A program made the translations under genes and the position numbers. This document shows, piece after piece, positions 26,295 through 35,810 of a DNA stretch of 64,000 nt. Location of the stretch: assembly GCF_034120055.1 (NCBI RefSeq), contig NZ_CP139368.1, positions 2,108,001 through 2,172,000 of the forward strand. The letters are read 5' to 3'. The DNA is from Microbacterium rhizosphaerae (GTDB taxonomy: Bacteria > Actinomycetota > Actinomycetes > Actinomycetales > Microbacteriaceae). Below the pieces are notes generated by a model that saw only the letters and a list, made by a program, of their open reading frames with translations, searched no databases and was not told the origin of the DNA. Position 1 is the first letter of the stretch, and every line of letters begins with the position of its first letter.

Positions 26295-26336
26295 CTCTCG
26301 ATCATTTCATCACCGGTGGCGCGGTCCTCGCGCGGG

Positions 26337-27647
26337 TCAGGCGACGGCGCGGACGGATGCGGCGATGTCCGCCGCCAGCTGTCCGGCATCGTCGTCCGAC
26401 AGGTCGTGCACGGTCAGGCGCAGACGGTGCGACGGGCCTGCCGGAACCAGATCGAACTCGTCGCCGGTGCGCGCCAGCCACCCGCGGCGCATGAGCTGCT
26501 CCGACACCGCGCGCGCCGGGACCGGGAGAGTCACCCACAGGTTGAGGCCGTCCTGCGCACGGACCGGGATGCCCGCGGCCGTCAGCAGCTCGGCGAAGGC
26601 CGCGTTGCGCGCCGCGTAGTGCTCGGCCGCCGCATCCACCCGGTCCCGGGCGTCCGGATCCGTCACGAGAGCGTGCGCGAGCCGCTGCAGGAGGTGGCTG
26701 ACCCAGGTCGTCCCCGGAGTGAGACGCAGGGCGAGCCGCTGGGCGGTCTCCGGATCCGACGCGGTCACGGCCAGGCACATGTCGGGGCCGAGGAACTTGG
26801 ACACCGACCGCACGAGCGCCCAGCGGCGGTGCTCGGGGCCGATCAGCGAGTGATAGTCCGTGCGGGAGAGCATCGAGTAGTGGTCGTCCTCGATCACGAG
26901 GACGTACGGGTGCTCGCCCAGCACCTCTCGCAGGGCCGCAGCTCGCTGCGCGCTGAGGCTGGCGCCGGTCGGATTCTGCGCTCGCGGCGTGCAGACGATC
27001 GCGCGCACGCCGTGGGCGAGCGCCGCACGCAGCCCGTCCACCGTCATCCCCTCCTCGTCGACGGGGACGGGGACGGCGCGGTAGCCGCCCATGCGCACCG
27101 TGTGGATGCTGGCGAGGAAGCAGGGATCCTCGAGGGCCACGGCATCCTCGCGCGTCAGGGCCTGCGCGAGCAGGCGCTCGACGGCGTCGGCCGCGCCGCT
27201 CGTGATCGTGAGCCGCAGGGATGCCGGCTCCAGGTCGGCGCTCATCCATTCCTGCGCCCACCGCTCGAGGTCCGGATCGATCACGGGCTCGCCGTAGAGG
27301 ATGGGGCGCCCGGCGATGGTCGCGAGAGCCCGGGACGGGTCGGGGATGAACGAGGGGTCGGGGTTGCCGGTGCCGACATCGCGCAGGACCGTGTCGGCGA
27401 AGCCCTCCTGCGCGACAGGGGCCTGGCCGGCGATGCGTGTGCCGCCGCGGCCGAGGGTGACGACCAGCCCGGCGATCGTCAGCTGCCGGTAGGCGGCGGA
27501 GACCGTGTTGCGGTTCACTCCGAGGCTCTCGGCGAGGGTCCGCACCGGCGGCAGGGCGTCTCCGGGGCGCAGGCCGCCGCGCTCGACGAGCGCGCGCAGG
27601 CTGTCGGCGATCTCGGATGCGGAGCTCCCGCGGATGTCGATCGGCAT
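26337..27647 (-). CDS. MocR/PdxR-type transcriptional regulator (GntR HTH fused to aminotransferase fold)
   Basis: A 436-residue fusion: a GntR winged helix (residues 1-75; IADSLRALVERGGLRPGDALPPVRTLAESLGVNRNTVSAAYRQL) followed by a fold-type I aminotransferase domain with the PLP-binding Lys284 in RSVSKFLGPDM and NPTG in PRAQNPTGASLS. PdxR proteins in corynebacteria and Listeria use PLP as effector to control pdxST. Here the gene is divergent from pdxST with two inverted repeats in the shared 143 bp region, so the same role is very likely. ATG 27647 has GGGAGGA upstream. Confidence 0.9.
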   Translation of the reverse strand: MPIDIRGSSASEIADSLRALVERGGLRPGDALPPVRTLAESLGVNRNTVSAAYRQLTIAGLVVTLGRGGTRIAGQAPVAQEGFADTVLRDVGTGNPDPSFIPDPSRALATIAGRPILYGEPVIDPDLERWAQEWMSADLEPASLRLTITSGAADAVERLLAQALTREDAVALEDPCFLASIHTVRMGGYRAVPVPVDEEGMTVDGLRAALAHGVRAIVCTPRAQNPTGASLSAQRAAALREVLGEHPYVLVIEDDHYSMLSRTDYHSLIGPEHRRWALVRSVSKFLGPDMCLAVTASDPETAQRLALRLTPGTTWVSHLLQRLAHALVTDPDARDRVDAAAEHYAARNAAFAELLTAAGIPVRAQDGLNLWVTLPVPARAVSEQLMRRGWLARTGDEFDLVPAGPSHRLRLTVHDLSDDDAGQLAADIAASVRAVA

Positions 27648-27689
27648 GGATCCTCCCGGTGGGGACGGCTGTCCCTGCCATGCTATCTT

Positions 27690-27715
27690 TTGGCATAGGC
27701 CAATGCTCCGCATTG
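27690..27715. promoter_or_regulatory. Two interlocking inverted repeats between pdxR-type and pdxS genes
   Basis: TTGGC-ATAG-GCCAA (27690-27703) and CAATGC-TCC-GCATTG (27701-27715) overlap by three bases in the centre of the divergent spacer. They also contain TTGGCA-like -35 and CATTGT-like -10 sequences for pdxS at 17 bp spacing (counting from 27690). A good candidate PdxR operator. Confidence 0.5.
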
Positions 27716-27790
27716 TCAGCGAGCCTTGTCCGCCTCCGCCACACCGTGTAACCGGCCGCCCGCCCGCGCGGCCCACCGAAGGGAATCCTC

Positions 27791-28696
27791 GTGACTGCAC
27801 TCGAGTTCGCAGGAACCGACACCGGCACGAGCCGCGTCAAGCGCGGCCTCGCCGAGATGCTCAAGGGCGGCGTCATCATGGACGTCGTCACGCCCGACCA
27901 GGCGAAGATCGCAGAGGATGCCGGCGCCGTCGCCGTCATGGCCCTCGAGCGAGTCCCGGCCGACATCCGCGCCCAGGGCGGCGTCTCGCGCATGAGCGAC
28001 CCCGACATGATCGACGGCATCATCGAGGCGGTGTCCATCCCCGTCATGGCGAAGGCCCGCATCGGCCACTTCGTCGAGGCGCAGGTGCTGCAGGAGCTCG
28101 GCGTCGACTACATCGACGAGTCCGAGGTGCTCTCGCCCGCCGACTACGTCAACCACATCGACAAGTGGGGCTTCACGGTCCCCTTCGTCTGCGGGGCCAC
28201 GAACCTCGGAGAGGCGCTGCGCCGCATCAACGAGGGTGCCGCCATGATCCGCTCCAAGGGCGAGGCCGGCACCGGCGACGTCTCGGAGGCCACGAAGCAC
28301 ATCCGCAAGATCACCGGTGAGATCAACGTCCTGCGCTCGATGTCGAAGGACGAGCTCTACGTCGCGGCCAAGGAGCTGCAGGCGCCCTACGACCTCGTGG
28401 CCGAGATCGCCGCGACCGGCAAGCTCCCCGTCGTGCTGTTCGTCGCGGGCGGCGTCGCGACCCCCGCGGACGCCGCGATGATGATGCAGATGGGCGCCGA
28501 CGGCGTGTTCGTCGGCTCGGGCATCTTCAAGTCCGGCGACCCCGCGAAGCGTGCGGCGGCGATCGTGAAGGCCACGACCTTCTACGACGACCCCAAGGTG
28601 ATCGCGGACGTGTCGCGCGGACTCGGCGAGGCGATGGTCGGCATCAACGTCGCCGACCTCCCCGCCCCGCACCGGCTCGCCGAGCGCGGCTGGTAG
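27791..28696 (+). CDS. pdxS: Pyridoxal 5'-phosphate synthase lyase subunit
   Basis: A 301-residue (beta/alpha)8 synthase building PLP from ribose 5-phosphate, glyceraldehyde 3-phosphate and ammonia. [55 protein letters not shown] is the highly conserved start, with catalytic lysines in MAKARIGHF and in the [10 protein letters not shown] loop. It forms 12-mers with the glutaminase PdxT encoded 4 bases downstream. GTG start with GAAGGGAA upstream. Confidence 0.97.
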   Translation: MTALEFAGTDTGTSRVKRGLAEMLKGGVIMDVVTPDQAKIAEDAGAVAVMALERVPADIRAQGGVSRMSDPDMIDGIIEAVSIPVMAKARIGHFVEAQVLQELGVDYIDESEVLSPADYVNHIDKWGFTVPFVCGATNLGEALRRINEGAAMIRSKGEAGTGDVSEATKHIRKITGEINVLRSMSKDELYVAAKELQAPYDLVAEIAATGKLPVVLFVAGGVATPADAAMMMQMGADGVFVGSGIFKSGDPAKRAAAIVKATTFYDDPKVIADVSRGLGEAMVGINVADLPAPHRLAERGW

Positions 28697-28700
28697 CCGC

Positions 28701-29294
28701 GTGGGGTCTCGACTGCGCGTCGGGGTCCTCGCGCTGCAGGGCGATGTGCGCGAACACGCCCGTGTGCTCGACGGGCTCGGCGCCGAGGTGACCCTCGTGC
28801 GCCGTCCCGACGAGCTCGCGATGGTGGACGGGCTCGTCCTGCCGGGCGGGGAGTCCAGCGTCATCGACAAGCTGAGCCGCGCGTTCGGGATGCAGCATCC
28901 CCTTCGCGAGGCGATCGCCGGCGGGATGCCCGTGTACGGGACGTGCGCCGGACTGATCCTGCTCGCCGACCGCATCACCGACGGCATCGACGGGCAGGAG
29001 ACCTTCGGCGGTATCGACGTCGTCGTGCGCCGCAACGCGTTCGGCAGCCAGGTGGACTCGTTCGAGACCGACCTCGACGTCCCGGCGGTCGGCGAGGCAC
29101 CCGTGCACGCGGTCTTCATCCGCGCGCCGCTCGTGGAGAGCGCCGGCGAGGGCGTGGAGCAGCTCGCGACCCTGGACGACGGCAGGATCGTCGCCGTGCG
29201 CCAGGGGTCGCTCCTGGGCACGTCGTTCCACCCCGAGATGACCGGCGAGCTGCGGTTCCATGAGCTCTTCCTCGACATGGTGCGCGCCGCCTGA
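28701..29294 (+). CDS. pdxT: Pyridoxal 5'-phosphate synthase glutaminase subunit
   Basis: A 197-residue class I glutamine amidotransferase feeding ammonia to PdxS. The triad is visible: Cys82 in YGTCAGLI, His177 and Glu179 in [17 protein letters not shown] is the oxyanion-hole region. It follows pdxS by four bases and is translationally linked. The GTG start is accepted because it gives the standard [14 protein letters not shown] beginning. Confidence 0.96.
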   Translation: MGSRLRVGVLALQGDVREHARVLDGLGAEVTLVRRPDELAMVDGLVLPGGESSVIDKLSRAFGMQHPLREAIAGGMPVYGTCAGLILLADRITDGIDGQETFGGIDVVVRRNAFGSQVDSFETDLDVPAVGEAPVHAVFIRAPLVESAGEGVEQLATLDDGRIVAVRQGSLLGTSFHPEMTGELRFHELFLDMVRAA

Positions 29295-29330
29295 TCGGCG
29301 GCCGCCGTCCATCCGGATACGCTGGCACGC

Positions 29331-29852
29331 ATGGCCATCAACGACTGGTGGGGAGACCGGCCCGAGGAACGCTACTGGATGATCGCGCCCTCGCGCGGCC
29401 GGGTCGGTGAGGCTCTGTCCGCGCCCAAGGCCGACGATGTGCGGCGCTTCGAATGGTCGCACGAGCTCGTGGCGTACACCGAGCCCGGCGACACGCTCTT
29501 CGTCTGGGACCGCACCCTCGCGCAGCCCGGCTTCGGCGGCTGGGGGCGCGTGCTGGGGCCGCTCGGCGAGGAGACGCGCCATCGCGAGGGCGAGGACCTG
29601 CCGCACTGGCGGATGCCGGTCAGCGACACGCTGCGCCTTGCGAAGCCGATCAGCCTCGCGTCGCTGCGACGCGTGGGCGGCGAGATCGTCGAGATCCGCA
29701 ATCGGCTCGAGCGCGAGATCGACGGGCCGATCTACTTCCCGTTCATCGGCGAGGCGGACACGCTCGTGCCGGCTCCGGCATACATCGCGAAGATGCCGCG
29801 CGACCTCGTCGCGCTGCTGTCCTCGCGGTTCGGCTTCGAGTTCGTGCTGTGA
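29331..29852 (+). CDS. Hypothetical protein, possibly EVE/PUA-like
   Basis: A 173-residue soluble protein rich in Trp and Arg. YWMIAPSRGRVGEAL and GDTLFVWDRTLAQPGFGGWGRVLGP recall the beta-barrel of EVE/PUA-like modified-nucleobase-binding domains, and ISLASLRRVGGEIVEIRN a following helix, but I do not recognise a defined family. TACGCT lies 7 bases before the ATG, so a leaderless transcript separate from pdxST is likely. The next gene starts 4 bases after its stop, so the two are probably co-transcribed. Confidence 0.6.
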   Translation: MAINDWWGDRPEERYWMIAPSRGRVGEALSAPKADDVRRFEWSHELVAYTEPGDTLFVWDRTLAQPGFGGWGRVLGPLGEETRHREGEDLPHWRMPVSDTLRLAKPISLASLRRVGGEIVEIRNRLEREIDGPIYFPFIGEADTLVPAPAYIAKMPRDLVALLSSRFGFEFVL

Positions 29853-29856
29853 CGCC

Positions 29857-30390
29857 GTGACGGCCTGGGTCGCGCTGCTGCGCGGAGTCAACGTCAACGG
29901 CGTCACGGTGCGCAGCGCCGAGCTCGCCGACCTGTTCCGCGAGCTCGGCTTCGAGAGCGTGCGCACGGTGCTCGCGAGCGGCAATGTCGCGTTCGCGACG
30001 GATGTCGCGGCATCCGCCCGGACCACGCTCAAGGCGCGGATCGAGACGGCACTGCGTGAGCGCTTCGGATACGACGCCTGGATCCTGCTGCCCACGTTGG
30101 CGGAGCTCGCCGCGGTCGTCGAGGCGTTCCCCTTCGACGAGACGGATGCCGCCCGCCAGCCGTACGCGATCTTCTGCGTCGACGATGCGACGCGCGACGA
30201 GATCGTCGAGGCGGCCGCATCCTTCGACGAGGACGCCGATCCCGTGGCATCCGGAGACGGCGTCGTGTACTGGAATCCCCGTGTCGGGACCACCGTCGAC
30301 ACACCGCTCGGCAAGCTGCTCGGTCGGGCCCGGTTCAAGCCGTCGACCACGGCCCGCAACCTGCGGACGCTTCGCAAGATCATCGGCTGA
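29857..30390 (+). CDS. DUF1697 domain protein
   Basis: A 177-residue protein of the widespread DUF1697 family, function unknown. The hallmark start [14 protein letters not shown], the middle [15 protein letters not shown] and the end [23 protein letters not shown], with its family-typical TTARNxxT, are intact. The GTG start is 4 bases after the preceding stop, giving translational coupling to the EVE/PUA-like candidate. No membrane or secretion signals. Confidence 0.9.
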   Translation: MTAWVALLRGVNVNGVTVRSAELADLFRELGFESVRTVLASGNVAFATDVAASARTTLKARIETALRERFGYDAWILLPTLAELAAVVEAFPFDETDAARQPYAIFCVDDATRDEIVEAAASFDEDADPVASGDGVVYWNPRVGTTVDTPLGKLLGRARFKPSTTARNLRTLRKIIG

Positions 30391-30473
30391 GCCCGCGTTC
30401 GGCGGCCTGCGCAGGCCGCTGTTCTAGAATGGTCGGTCGGTGGGAGACGCCGCCGAGGAGATTCAGGAGCACC

Positions 30474-31232
30474 ATGTCCGGGCATTCCAAGTGGGCAACG
30501 ACCAAGCACAAGAAGGCCGTCATCGACGCGCGCCGTGCCAAGTCGTGGGCCAAGCTCATCAAGAACATCGAGGTCGCGGCGAAGCTCGGCGGCGCCGACC
30601 TCGCCGGCAATCCGACGCTGTTCGACGCCGTGCTGAAGGCGAAGAAGACCTCCGTCCCGAAGGACAACATCGACCGCGCGATCAAGCGCGGCGCCGGCAT
30701 CGGCGGCGAGTCGGTCGAGTACGCGTCGATCATGTACGAGGGCTACGGGCCCAACGGCGTGGCGCTCATGATCGAGTGCCTCACGGACAACAAGAACCGC
30801 GCGGCGGCGGAGGTGCGCACCGCGCTCACGCGCAACGGCGGCACGCTCGCCGACCCCGGGAGCGTCGCCTACAACTTCACCCGCAAGGGCGTGATCGTCG
30901 TCGGCGGCGAGGGCACGAGCGAGGATGACGTCATGCTCGCCGTGCTCGAGGCCGGCGCCGAGGAGGTCGAGCCGCACGCGCAGGGGTTCGAGGTCATCAC
31001 CGAGGCCTCCGACCTCGTGACGGTGCGCAGTGCGCTGCAGGAGGCGGGCATCGACTACGAGTCGGCCGACGTCGAGTTCGTGCCGAATCTGAAGGTCGAG
31101 ATCGACGCCGACACGGCGCGCAAGGTCTTCCGCCTCATCGACGCGCTCGAGGACAGCGACGACGTGCAGAACGTCTTCAGCAACTTCGACCTCTCGGCCG
31201 AGGTCCAGGCGGAACTCGAAGAAGACGAGTGA
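30474..31232 (+). CDS. yebC: YebC/PmpR family regulator
   Basis: A 252-residue protein with the full family pattern: [37 protein letters not shown] at the start, [26 protein letters not shown] in the centre, and an acidic C-terminus. Members have been reported as DNA-binding regulators and, more recently, as ribosome-associated factors relieving stalling at proline stretches. It is encoded immediately before ruvCAB, its classic neighbourhood. ATG 30474 (AGGAGCACC upstream) is used, since the longer frame lacks a ribosome site. Confidence 0.96.
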   Translation: MSGHSKWATTKHKKAVIDARRAKSWAKLIKNIEVAAKLGGADLAGNPTLFDAVLKAKKTSVPKDNIDRAIKRGAGIGGESVEYASIMYEGYGPNGVALMIECLTDNKNRAAAEVRTALTRNGGTLADPGSVAYNFTRKGVIVVGGEGTSEDDVMLAVLEAGAEEVEPHAQGFEVITEASDLVTVRSALQEAGIDYESADVEFVPNLKVEIDADTARKVFRLIDALEDSDDVQNVFSNFDLSAEVQAELEEDE

Positions 31233-31270
31233 CCGGGGCGCGCCTCGGCCGCCCGCGGGCGCGGCGCGCC

Positions 31271-31276
31271 TAGCGT
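31271..31276 (+). promoter_or_regulatory. -10 element (TAGCGT) of ruvC
   Basis: TAGCGT, 6 bases, then the ruvC GTG: the leaderless arrangement. This suggests ruvC has a promoter of its own in addition to read-through from yebC. Confidence 0.4.
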
Positions 31277-31282
31277 GGGGGA

Positions 31283-31840
31283 GTGTCCACTCTTCGCGTG
31301 CTGGGTATCGACCCCGGCTTGACCCGCTGCGGCATCGGCGTCGTCGACGTCGCGCCGGACCGGTCGGCCGAGCTCGTCCACGTGGGTGTGGTGCGCTCCG
31401 CGACGGATGCGCCGATCGAGCGTCGTCTGGCGACGATCGCCGCCGGCATCCGCGCCGTGCTGCAGGAGCATCATCCGGACGTCGTGGCCGTGGAGCGCGT
31501 CTTCGCGCAGCAGAACCGCTCGACCGTCATGGGCACGGCCCAGGCGAGCGGTGTGGCGCTGCTGCTGGCCGCCGAGCACGGCCTTGCCGCCCAGACGCAC
31601 ACCCCGAGCGAGGTCAAGGCCGCCATCACGGGCTACGGCAACGCCGACAAGCGCCAGGTGCAGACGATGGTGGCCCGCATCCTCCGCCTCGATGCCCTGC
31701 CGAAGCCCGCCGACGCGGCGGATGCGCTGGCCCTCGCCCTCTGTCATGCGTGGCGCCGCGGTCCCGCGCCCGTGGAGAAGGGCCCGCTGACACCGGCGCA
31801 GCGCGCGTGGGCGGATGCCGAGCGGCTGGCACGGCGCTGA
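31283..31840 (+). CDS. ruvC: Crossover junction endodeoxyribonuclease RuvC
   Basis: A 185-residue resolvase cutting Holliday junctions. Acidic metal ligands are in [29 protein letters not shown] and [18 protein letters not shown], matching the RuvC tetrad. It functions with RuvAB, encoded next. Start GTG with leaderless -10. Confidence 0.97.
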   Translation: MSTLRVLGIDPGLTRCGIGVVDVAPDRSAELVHVGVVRSATDAPIERRLATIAAGIRAVLQEHHPDVVAVERVFAQQNRSTVMGTAQASGVALLLAAEHGLAAQTHTPSEVKAAITGYGNADKRQVQTMVARILRLDALPKPADAADALALALCHAWRRGPAPVEKGPLTPAQRAWADAERLARR

Positions 31841-31896
31841 CCGTCCGTCTGTGCGGCGTCGGGAGTGTCGCTCGAACATACGTGCGAAGTGCCGGA

Positions 31897-31902
31897 TAGT
31901 CT
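31897..31902 (+). promoter_or_regulatory. -10 element (TAGTCT) of ruvA; LexA-like box not certain
   Basis: TAGTCT is 6 bases before the ruvA ATG. Just upstream, CGAACATACGTGCG (31873-31886) holds a GAAC...TnCG core resembling the actinobacterial SOS box GAACnnnnGTTC, but the right half is poor. DNA-damage control of ruvAB is therefore suggested only weakly. Confidence 0.4.
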
Positions 31903-31908
31903 GATCGC

Positions 31909-32526
31909 ATGATCTCATCGCTTCGCGGCTCGGTGCTGCACGTGTCCGATGACGGCGTCGTCATCGAGGTCGGCGGCGTCGGCTTCTCCGTCGCCGTGAC
32001 CCCGCAGGTCGCCCGCACGGCGCACCTCGGCGGTGAGCTGCGTCTGCACACGAGTCTCATCGTGCGCGAGGACGCCCTCTCGCTGTTCGGCTTCGCGGAG
32101 CGCGAAGAGCTGGAGGCGTTCGGCCTCCTTCTCGGAGTCACCGGAGTCGGCCCGAAGTCGGCTCTGGGCGTGCTGTCGAGCCTGACGGTCGCGCAGATCG
32201 CCGAGGCGGTGGCCGCGGAGGACGACGCGCCGTTCCGGCGGGTATCGGGCATCGGGCCGAAGACCGCGAAGCTCATCGTCGTACAGCTGGCGGGCAAGAT
32301 CTTCGCACCGGCCGGTGCCGCCGCCGCCGGACGCCCGGAGGCGGGCGTGGGCGCCATCGCCGCGCAGGTCGTGCAGGCGCTCGTGGGCCTCGGCTGGTCG
32401 GAGAAGGTGGCGGCCGAAGCCGTGGCGGCGGTCGCCGAGTCGGCACCGGATGCGAGTGTCCCCGTCCTGCTGCGCCAGACGCTGGCGGAGCTCGGCCCCG
32501 CGCGGAAGGAGCCGGTCGGTGGATGA
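31909..32526 (+). CDS. ruvA: Holliday junction branch migration protein RuvA
   Basis: A 205-residue junction-binding subunit: N-terminal OB fold ([26 protein letters not shown]), tandem helix-hairpin-helix ([20 protein letters not shown] and [19 protein letters not shown]), and a flexible linker to the C-terminal domain III that contacts RuvB. It overlaps the ruvB start by eight bases. Confidence 0.97.
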   Translation: MISSLRGSVLHVSDDGVVIEVGGVGFSVAVTPQVARTAHLGGELRLHTSLIVREDALSLFGFAEREELEAFGLLLGVTGVGPKSALGVLSSLTVAQIAEAVAAEDDAPFRRVSGIGPKTAKLIVVQLAGKIFAPAGAAAAGRPEAGVGAIAAQVVQALVGLGWSEKVAAEAVAAVAESAPDASVPVLLRQTLAELGPARKEPVGG

Positions 32527-33541
32527 CCTGCGCGATACCGCGACCCCGGAGGACGAGTCGGAGCTCGCGATCGAGGGTGCGCTGCGCCCATCGTCCCTCT
32601 CCGAGTTCGTCGGGCAGCAGAAGGTGCGCGGCCAGTTGCAGCTTCTGCTGGATGCGGCGCGCATCCAGCAGCGCCCGGCCGACCACATCCTGCTCTCCGG
32701 TCCGCCGGGTCTCGGCAAGACGACCCTCGCGATGATCGTCGCGCACGAGAGCGCCCGCCCGCTGCGCCTCTCGAGCGGCCCGGCCATCCAGCACGCCGGA
32801 GACCTGGCGGCCCTGCTGTCGAGTCTCACGCCGGGCGAGGTGCTGTTCATCGACGAGGTCCACCGGATGGCCCGCTCGGCCGAGGAGATGCTCTACCTCG
32901 CGATGGAGGACTTCCGCATCGACATCATGGTGGGCAAGGGCGCGGGGGCGACCAGCATCCCGCTCGATCTCGCCCCGTTCACGCTCGTCGGAGCGACCAC
33001 ACGCTCCGGCCTGCTTCCCAATCCGCTGCGAGACCGCTTCGGATTCACCGGACACCTCGAGTACTACGAGCCCGAGGAGCTCGAACGCGTCGTCGAGCGA
33101 TCGGCCGTCATGCTCGGCGTCGCCCTTCCCCCGGGGGCGCGGGCCGAGATCGCCCGCCGGTCGCGCGGCACGCCCCGCATCGCGAACCGCCTGCTCCGAC
33201 GCGTGCGCGACTACGCCGTCGTCCACCGCACCGAGGCGGACGAGCGGTCGGTGGCGGCCGCTCTCGAGCTGTACGACGTGGATCCCATCGGCCTCGACCG
33301 CCTCGACCGAGCGGTTCTCGACGCGGTCGTCCGACGCTTCCGCGGAGGACCGGTCGGCTTGTCGACACTGGCCGTCGCCGTCGGCGAGGAGCCCGACACG
33401 ATCGAGGCGGTCGTCGAGCCCTACCTCGTCCGCATCGGCTTCTTGGGGCGCACGCCCCGGGGCCGGGTCGCGATGCCGGAGGCGTATGCGCACCTGCGGG
33501 TGCCGCACCCCGACGGGGCCCTTCGACTGGATGACCTATAA
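32519..33541 (+). CDS. ruvB: Holliday junction branch migration ATPase RuvB
   Basis: A 340-residue AAA+ motor. Walker [10 protein letters not shown], Walker B LFIDEVHR, sensor 1 [11 protein letters not shown], arginine finger region PLRDRFG, sensor 2 [17 protein letters not shown], and a C-terminal winged helix. GTG 32519 lies inside the ruvA 3' end; it is selected because it gives the family N-terminus [13 protein letters not shown]. The yajC promoter TATAAT overlaps its stop codon. Confidence 0.97.
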   Translation: MDDLRDTATPEDESELAIEGALRPSSLSEFVGQQKVRGQLQLLLDAARIQQRPADHILLSGPPGLGKTTLAMIVAHESARPLRLSSGPAIQHAGDLAALLSSLTPGEVLFIDEVHRMARSAEEMLYLAMEDFRIDIMVGKGAGATSIPLDLAPFTLVGATTRSGLLPNPLRDRFGFTGHLEYYEPEELERVVERSAVMLGVALPPGARAEIARRSRGTPRIANRLLRRVRDYAVVHRTEADERSVAAALELYDVDPIGLDRLDRAVLDAVVRRFRGGPVGLSTLAVAVGEEPDTIEAVVEPYLVRIGFLGRTPRGRVAMPEAYAHLRVPHPDGALRLDDL

Positions 33542-33542
33542 T
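33537..33542 (+). promoter_or_regulatory. Consensus -10 (TATAAT) upstream of yajC
   Basis: A perfect TATAAT covers the ruvB stop codon. A clear -35 at 17 bp is absent. Transcription would start near 33549, leaving a ~70-base leader with GAAAGG before the yajC ATG. Confidence 0.5.
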
Positions 33543-33622
33543 CGGGGAGGCCATCGGCCACCTCACAGCCCCACGACGAAGACGCCTTGGCGATCGTCGT
33601 TATCGAAAGGTGCGATCTTCGC

Positions 33623-34024
33623 ATGCAGTTCATTCAGCAGTACGGCCTGATCATCCTGCTGGCCGTCCTCCTCGTCTTCATGTTCTGGAGCTCGCGCCGC
33701 CGTCAGCAGAGGCAGAAGGCCGAGCAGGAGGCCAAGGCCAAGCAGACGCTTCCCGGTGCCGAGGTCATGCTCCAGGGCGGGCTCTACGGCACCATCGTGG
33801 AGTACGACGCCGAGAACCTCGACCAGCCGGCGATCGTCGAGATCGCGCCGGGCGTCGACATCAAGGTGCACAGCCAGGCGATCCTTCGCGTCGTGACGCC
33901 CACCGAGGCACCCGGCGCCCACGAGGCCATCGACGATGAGTCCGTGGCCGACGCGCCTCACGTCGAGACGCCCGAGGAGACCGCCGAGCGTCTCAAGGGC
34001 GAGAACGACTCAGACCAGAAGTGA
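33623..34024 (+). CDS. yajC: Preprotein translocase subunit YajC
   Basis: A 133-residue accessory subunit of the SecDF complex: one membrane helix (FIQQYGLIILLAVLLVFMFWSS), RRRQQRQ, then the conserved cytoplasmic GAEVMLQGGLYGTIVEYD. The C-terminal ~40 residues are acidic and variable. ATG 33623 fits the family; the longer open frame adds 12 unlikely residues. It is encoded directly before secD and secF. Confidence 0.95.
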   Translation: MQFIQQYGLIILLAVLLVFMFWSSRRRQQRQKAEQEAKAKQTLPGAEVMLQGGLYGTIVEYDAENLDQPAIVEIAPGVDIKVHSQAILRVVTPTEAPGAHEAIDDESVADAPHVETPEETAERLKGENDSDQK

Positions 34025-34067
34025 TCGTGGCGGCCTGAGCGCCGCCCGCAGAGAAAGCTGACCCTTC

Positions 34068-35810
34068 GTGGCCACATCCACTCCCGTCCGGCACGCGTGG
34101 CGCTCGCTGATCGGACTCTTCGTCGTCATCGCGGTGCTGTTCGGCATCAACGCGCTCGGCGTCTATGTCTTCAAGCAGAGTTCCTGGACGCCGTCTCTCG
34201 CCCTCGACCTCCAGGGCGGCACCCAGATCATCCTGGAGGCCCAGACGGCGAAGGGCACCGCGCCGACCACCGAGCAGATGGACCAGGCGGTGACGATCAT
34301 CCGTCAGCGCATCGACGCCTCGGGTGTCGGCGAGTCGGATGTGACCACTGAGGGCGGCAAGAACATCGTCGTCCAGATCCCCGGCCAGGCCGACGAGCAG
34401 ACGCGCAAGCGCATCGAGGCCTCCGCGCAGCTTCAGCTGCGGGCCGTCCTCTACGCGGGAGCGCCGGCGACGTCGTTCGTGGGCTCGGATGGGAAGACCA
34501 CGCCGTATCCGACGCCCGACCCGTCGCTGCGCGCGACGCCCACGGCGTCGCCGACGAACGGCAGCGACACGAACTGGATCACCCCGGAGCTCCAGGCCCA
34601 GTTCCTCTCGTACGACTGCAAGGATCCGAAGAACGATCCGGCGGACGCCCCGAAGGACAAGCCGCTGATCACGTGTGACGCGAGCGGGCAGGTGAAGTAC
34701 ATCCTGGGTCCGGTCGAGCTCGACGGCTCGTCGATCAGCGACGCGACGTCCGGACTGAATCAGCAGAACGGCCAGTGGACCGTCAACCTGAAGTTCGACG
34801 ACGCCGGCACGAAGACCTTCGGCGAGATCAGCCAGCGCCTGTACGGTGCGACGGCGCCCCTGAACCAGTTCGCCTTCGTGCTCGACGGCCTGGTGCTGTC
34901 GGCCCCGTCGATGAACGCCGTCATCCTCGACGGCAACCCGAGCATCTCGGGAAGCTTCACCCAGGCGTCGTCGCAGACACTCGCCGACCAGCTGAAGTAC
35001 GGCGCGCTGCCGCTGAGCTTCAAGGTCGTGAGCTCCGACACCATCTCGGCCACGCTCGGCTCGCAGCAGCTCATGATCGGCCTCGTCGCCGGCCTCATCG
35101 GTCTGGTCCTCGTCGCGATCTACTCGCTGATCGTCTATCGCGCCCTGGGCTTCGTGATCATCGCCTCCCTCGCGGTGATGGGGGTGATCACGTACCTGAT
35201 GCTCTGCATCCTGGCGTGGCGCATGGGCTTCCGCCTGTCGCTGGCCGGTGTCGCAGGTCTGATCGTGACGATCGGATTCACCGCAGACTCGTTCATCGTC
35301 TACTTCGAGCGAATTCGAGACGAGCTGCGCGACGGCAAGACGATCACCGGAGCCGTCGAGGACGGCTGGGGGCGCGCCCGCCGCACGATCTACGTGTCGA
35401 AGTCGATCAACATCCTGGCCTCGGTCGTGCTGTACATCCTGGCGGATGCGACGGTCAAGGGCTTCGCGTTCACACTGGGGCTCACGACCCTGATCGACAT
35501 CATGATCTTCATCCTGTTCACGCACCCGGTGATGCAGCTCCTGGCGCGTACGCGGTTCTTCGGCTCCGGGCACAGGTTCTCGGGCATGGATCCCGAGGCC
35601 CTCGGCGCCGTCTACCGCGGTCGTGCCGAGTTCCGCGCTCCGGTCGCCGGCGTGCCCAGGGGCAGGGTGGCGCGTTCGCGCGGTGAGGCCGAGCGGCGTC
35701 AGACGATCGCCGAGCGCAAGCAGGCGCAGGAGCTCGCCGAGGCGGGCAGCGTGAAGGCCGGCGGATCCTCCGGCGACGCGACGAAGAACTCCCCGAAGGG
35801 CGACGACTGA
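34068..35810 (+). CDS. secD: Protein translocase subunit SecD
   Basis: A 580-residue six-helix protein using proton motive force to pull exported proteins. N-terminal helix, LALDLQGGTQIILEA (motif D1), a large P1 periplasmic-type region with GVGESDVTTEGGKNIVVQIPG, a Ser/Thr/Pro-rich insert near residues 140-180 typical of actinobacteria, then AGLIGLVLVAIYSLIVYRALGFV and GFTADSFIVYFERIRDELRDGKTI in the membrane half. The basic C-tail (EAERRQTIAERKQAQELAEAG) faces the cytosol. The stop overlaps secF (TGATG). Confidence 0.97.
   Translation: MATSTPVRHAWRSLIGLFVVIAVLFGINALGVYVFKQSSWTPSLALDLQGGTQIILEAQTAKGTAPTTEQMDQAVTIIRQRIDASGVGESDVTTEGGKNIVVQIPGQADEQTRKRIEASAQLQLRAVLYAGAPATSFVGSDGKTTPYPTPDPSLRATPTASPTNGSDTNWITPELQAQFLSYDCKDPKNDPADAPKDKPLITCDASGQVKYILGPVELDGSSISDATSGLNQQNGQWTVNLKFDDAGTKTFGEISQRLYGATAPLNQFAFVLDGLVLSAPSMNAVILDGNPSISGSFTQASSQTLADQLKYGALPLSFKVVSSDTISATLGSQQLMIGLVAGLIGLVLVAIYSLIVYRALGFVIIASLAVMGVITYLMLCILAWRMGFRLSLAGVAGLIVTIGFTADSFIVYFERIRDELRDGKTITGAVEDGWGRARRTIYVSKSINILASVVLYILADATVKGFAFTLGLTTLIDIMIFILFTHPVMQLLARTRFFGSGHRFSGMDPEALGAVYRGRAEFRAPVAGVPRGRVARSRGEAERRQTIAERKQAQELAEAGSVKAGGSSGDATKNSPKGDD

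Noticed and set aside
31873..31886. SOS (LexA) box before ruvA
   Set aside because: Only the left half resembles GAAC; the right half does not give GTTC, so it was mentioned as weak rather than called.
33356..33366. GCTTGTCGAC in ruvB and a similar CGACAAGCTGAG in pdxT as further REP copies
   Set aside because: They match only the core by chance, lack the flanking C/G arms and encode conserved residues of their proteins.
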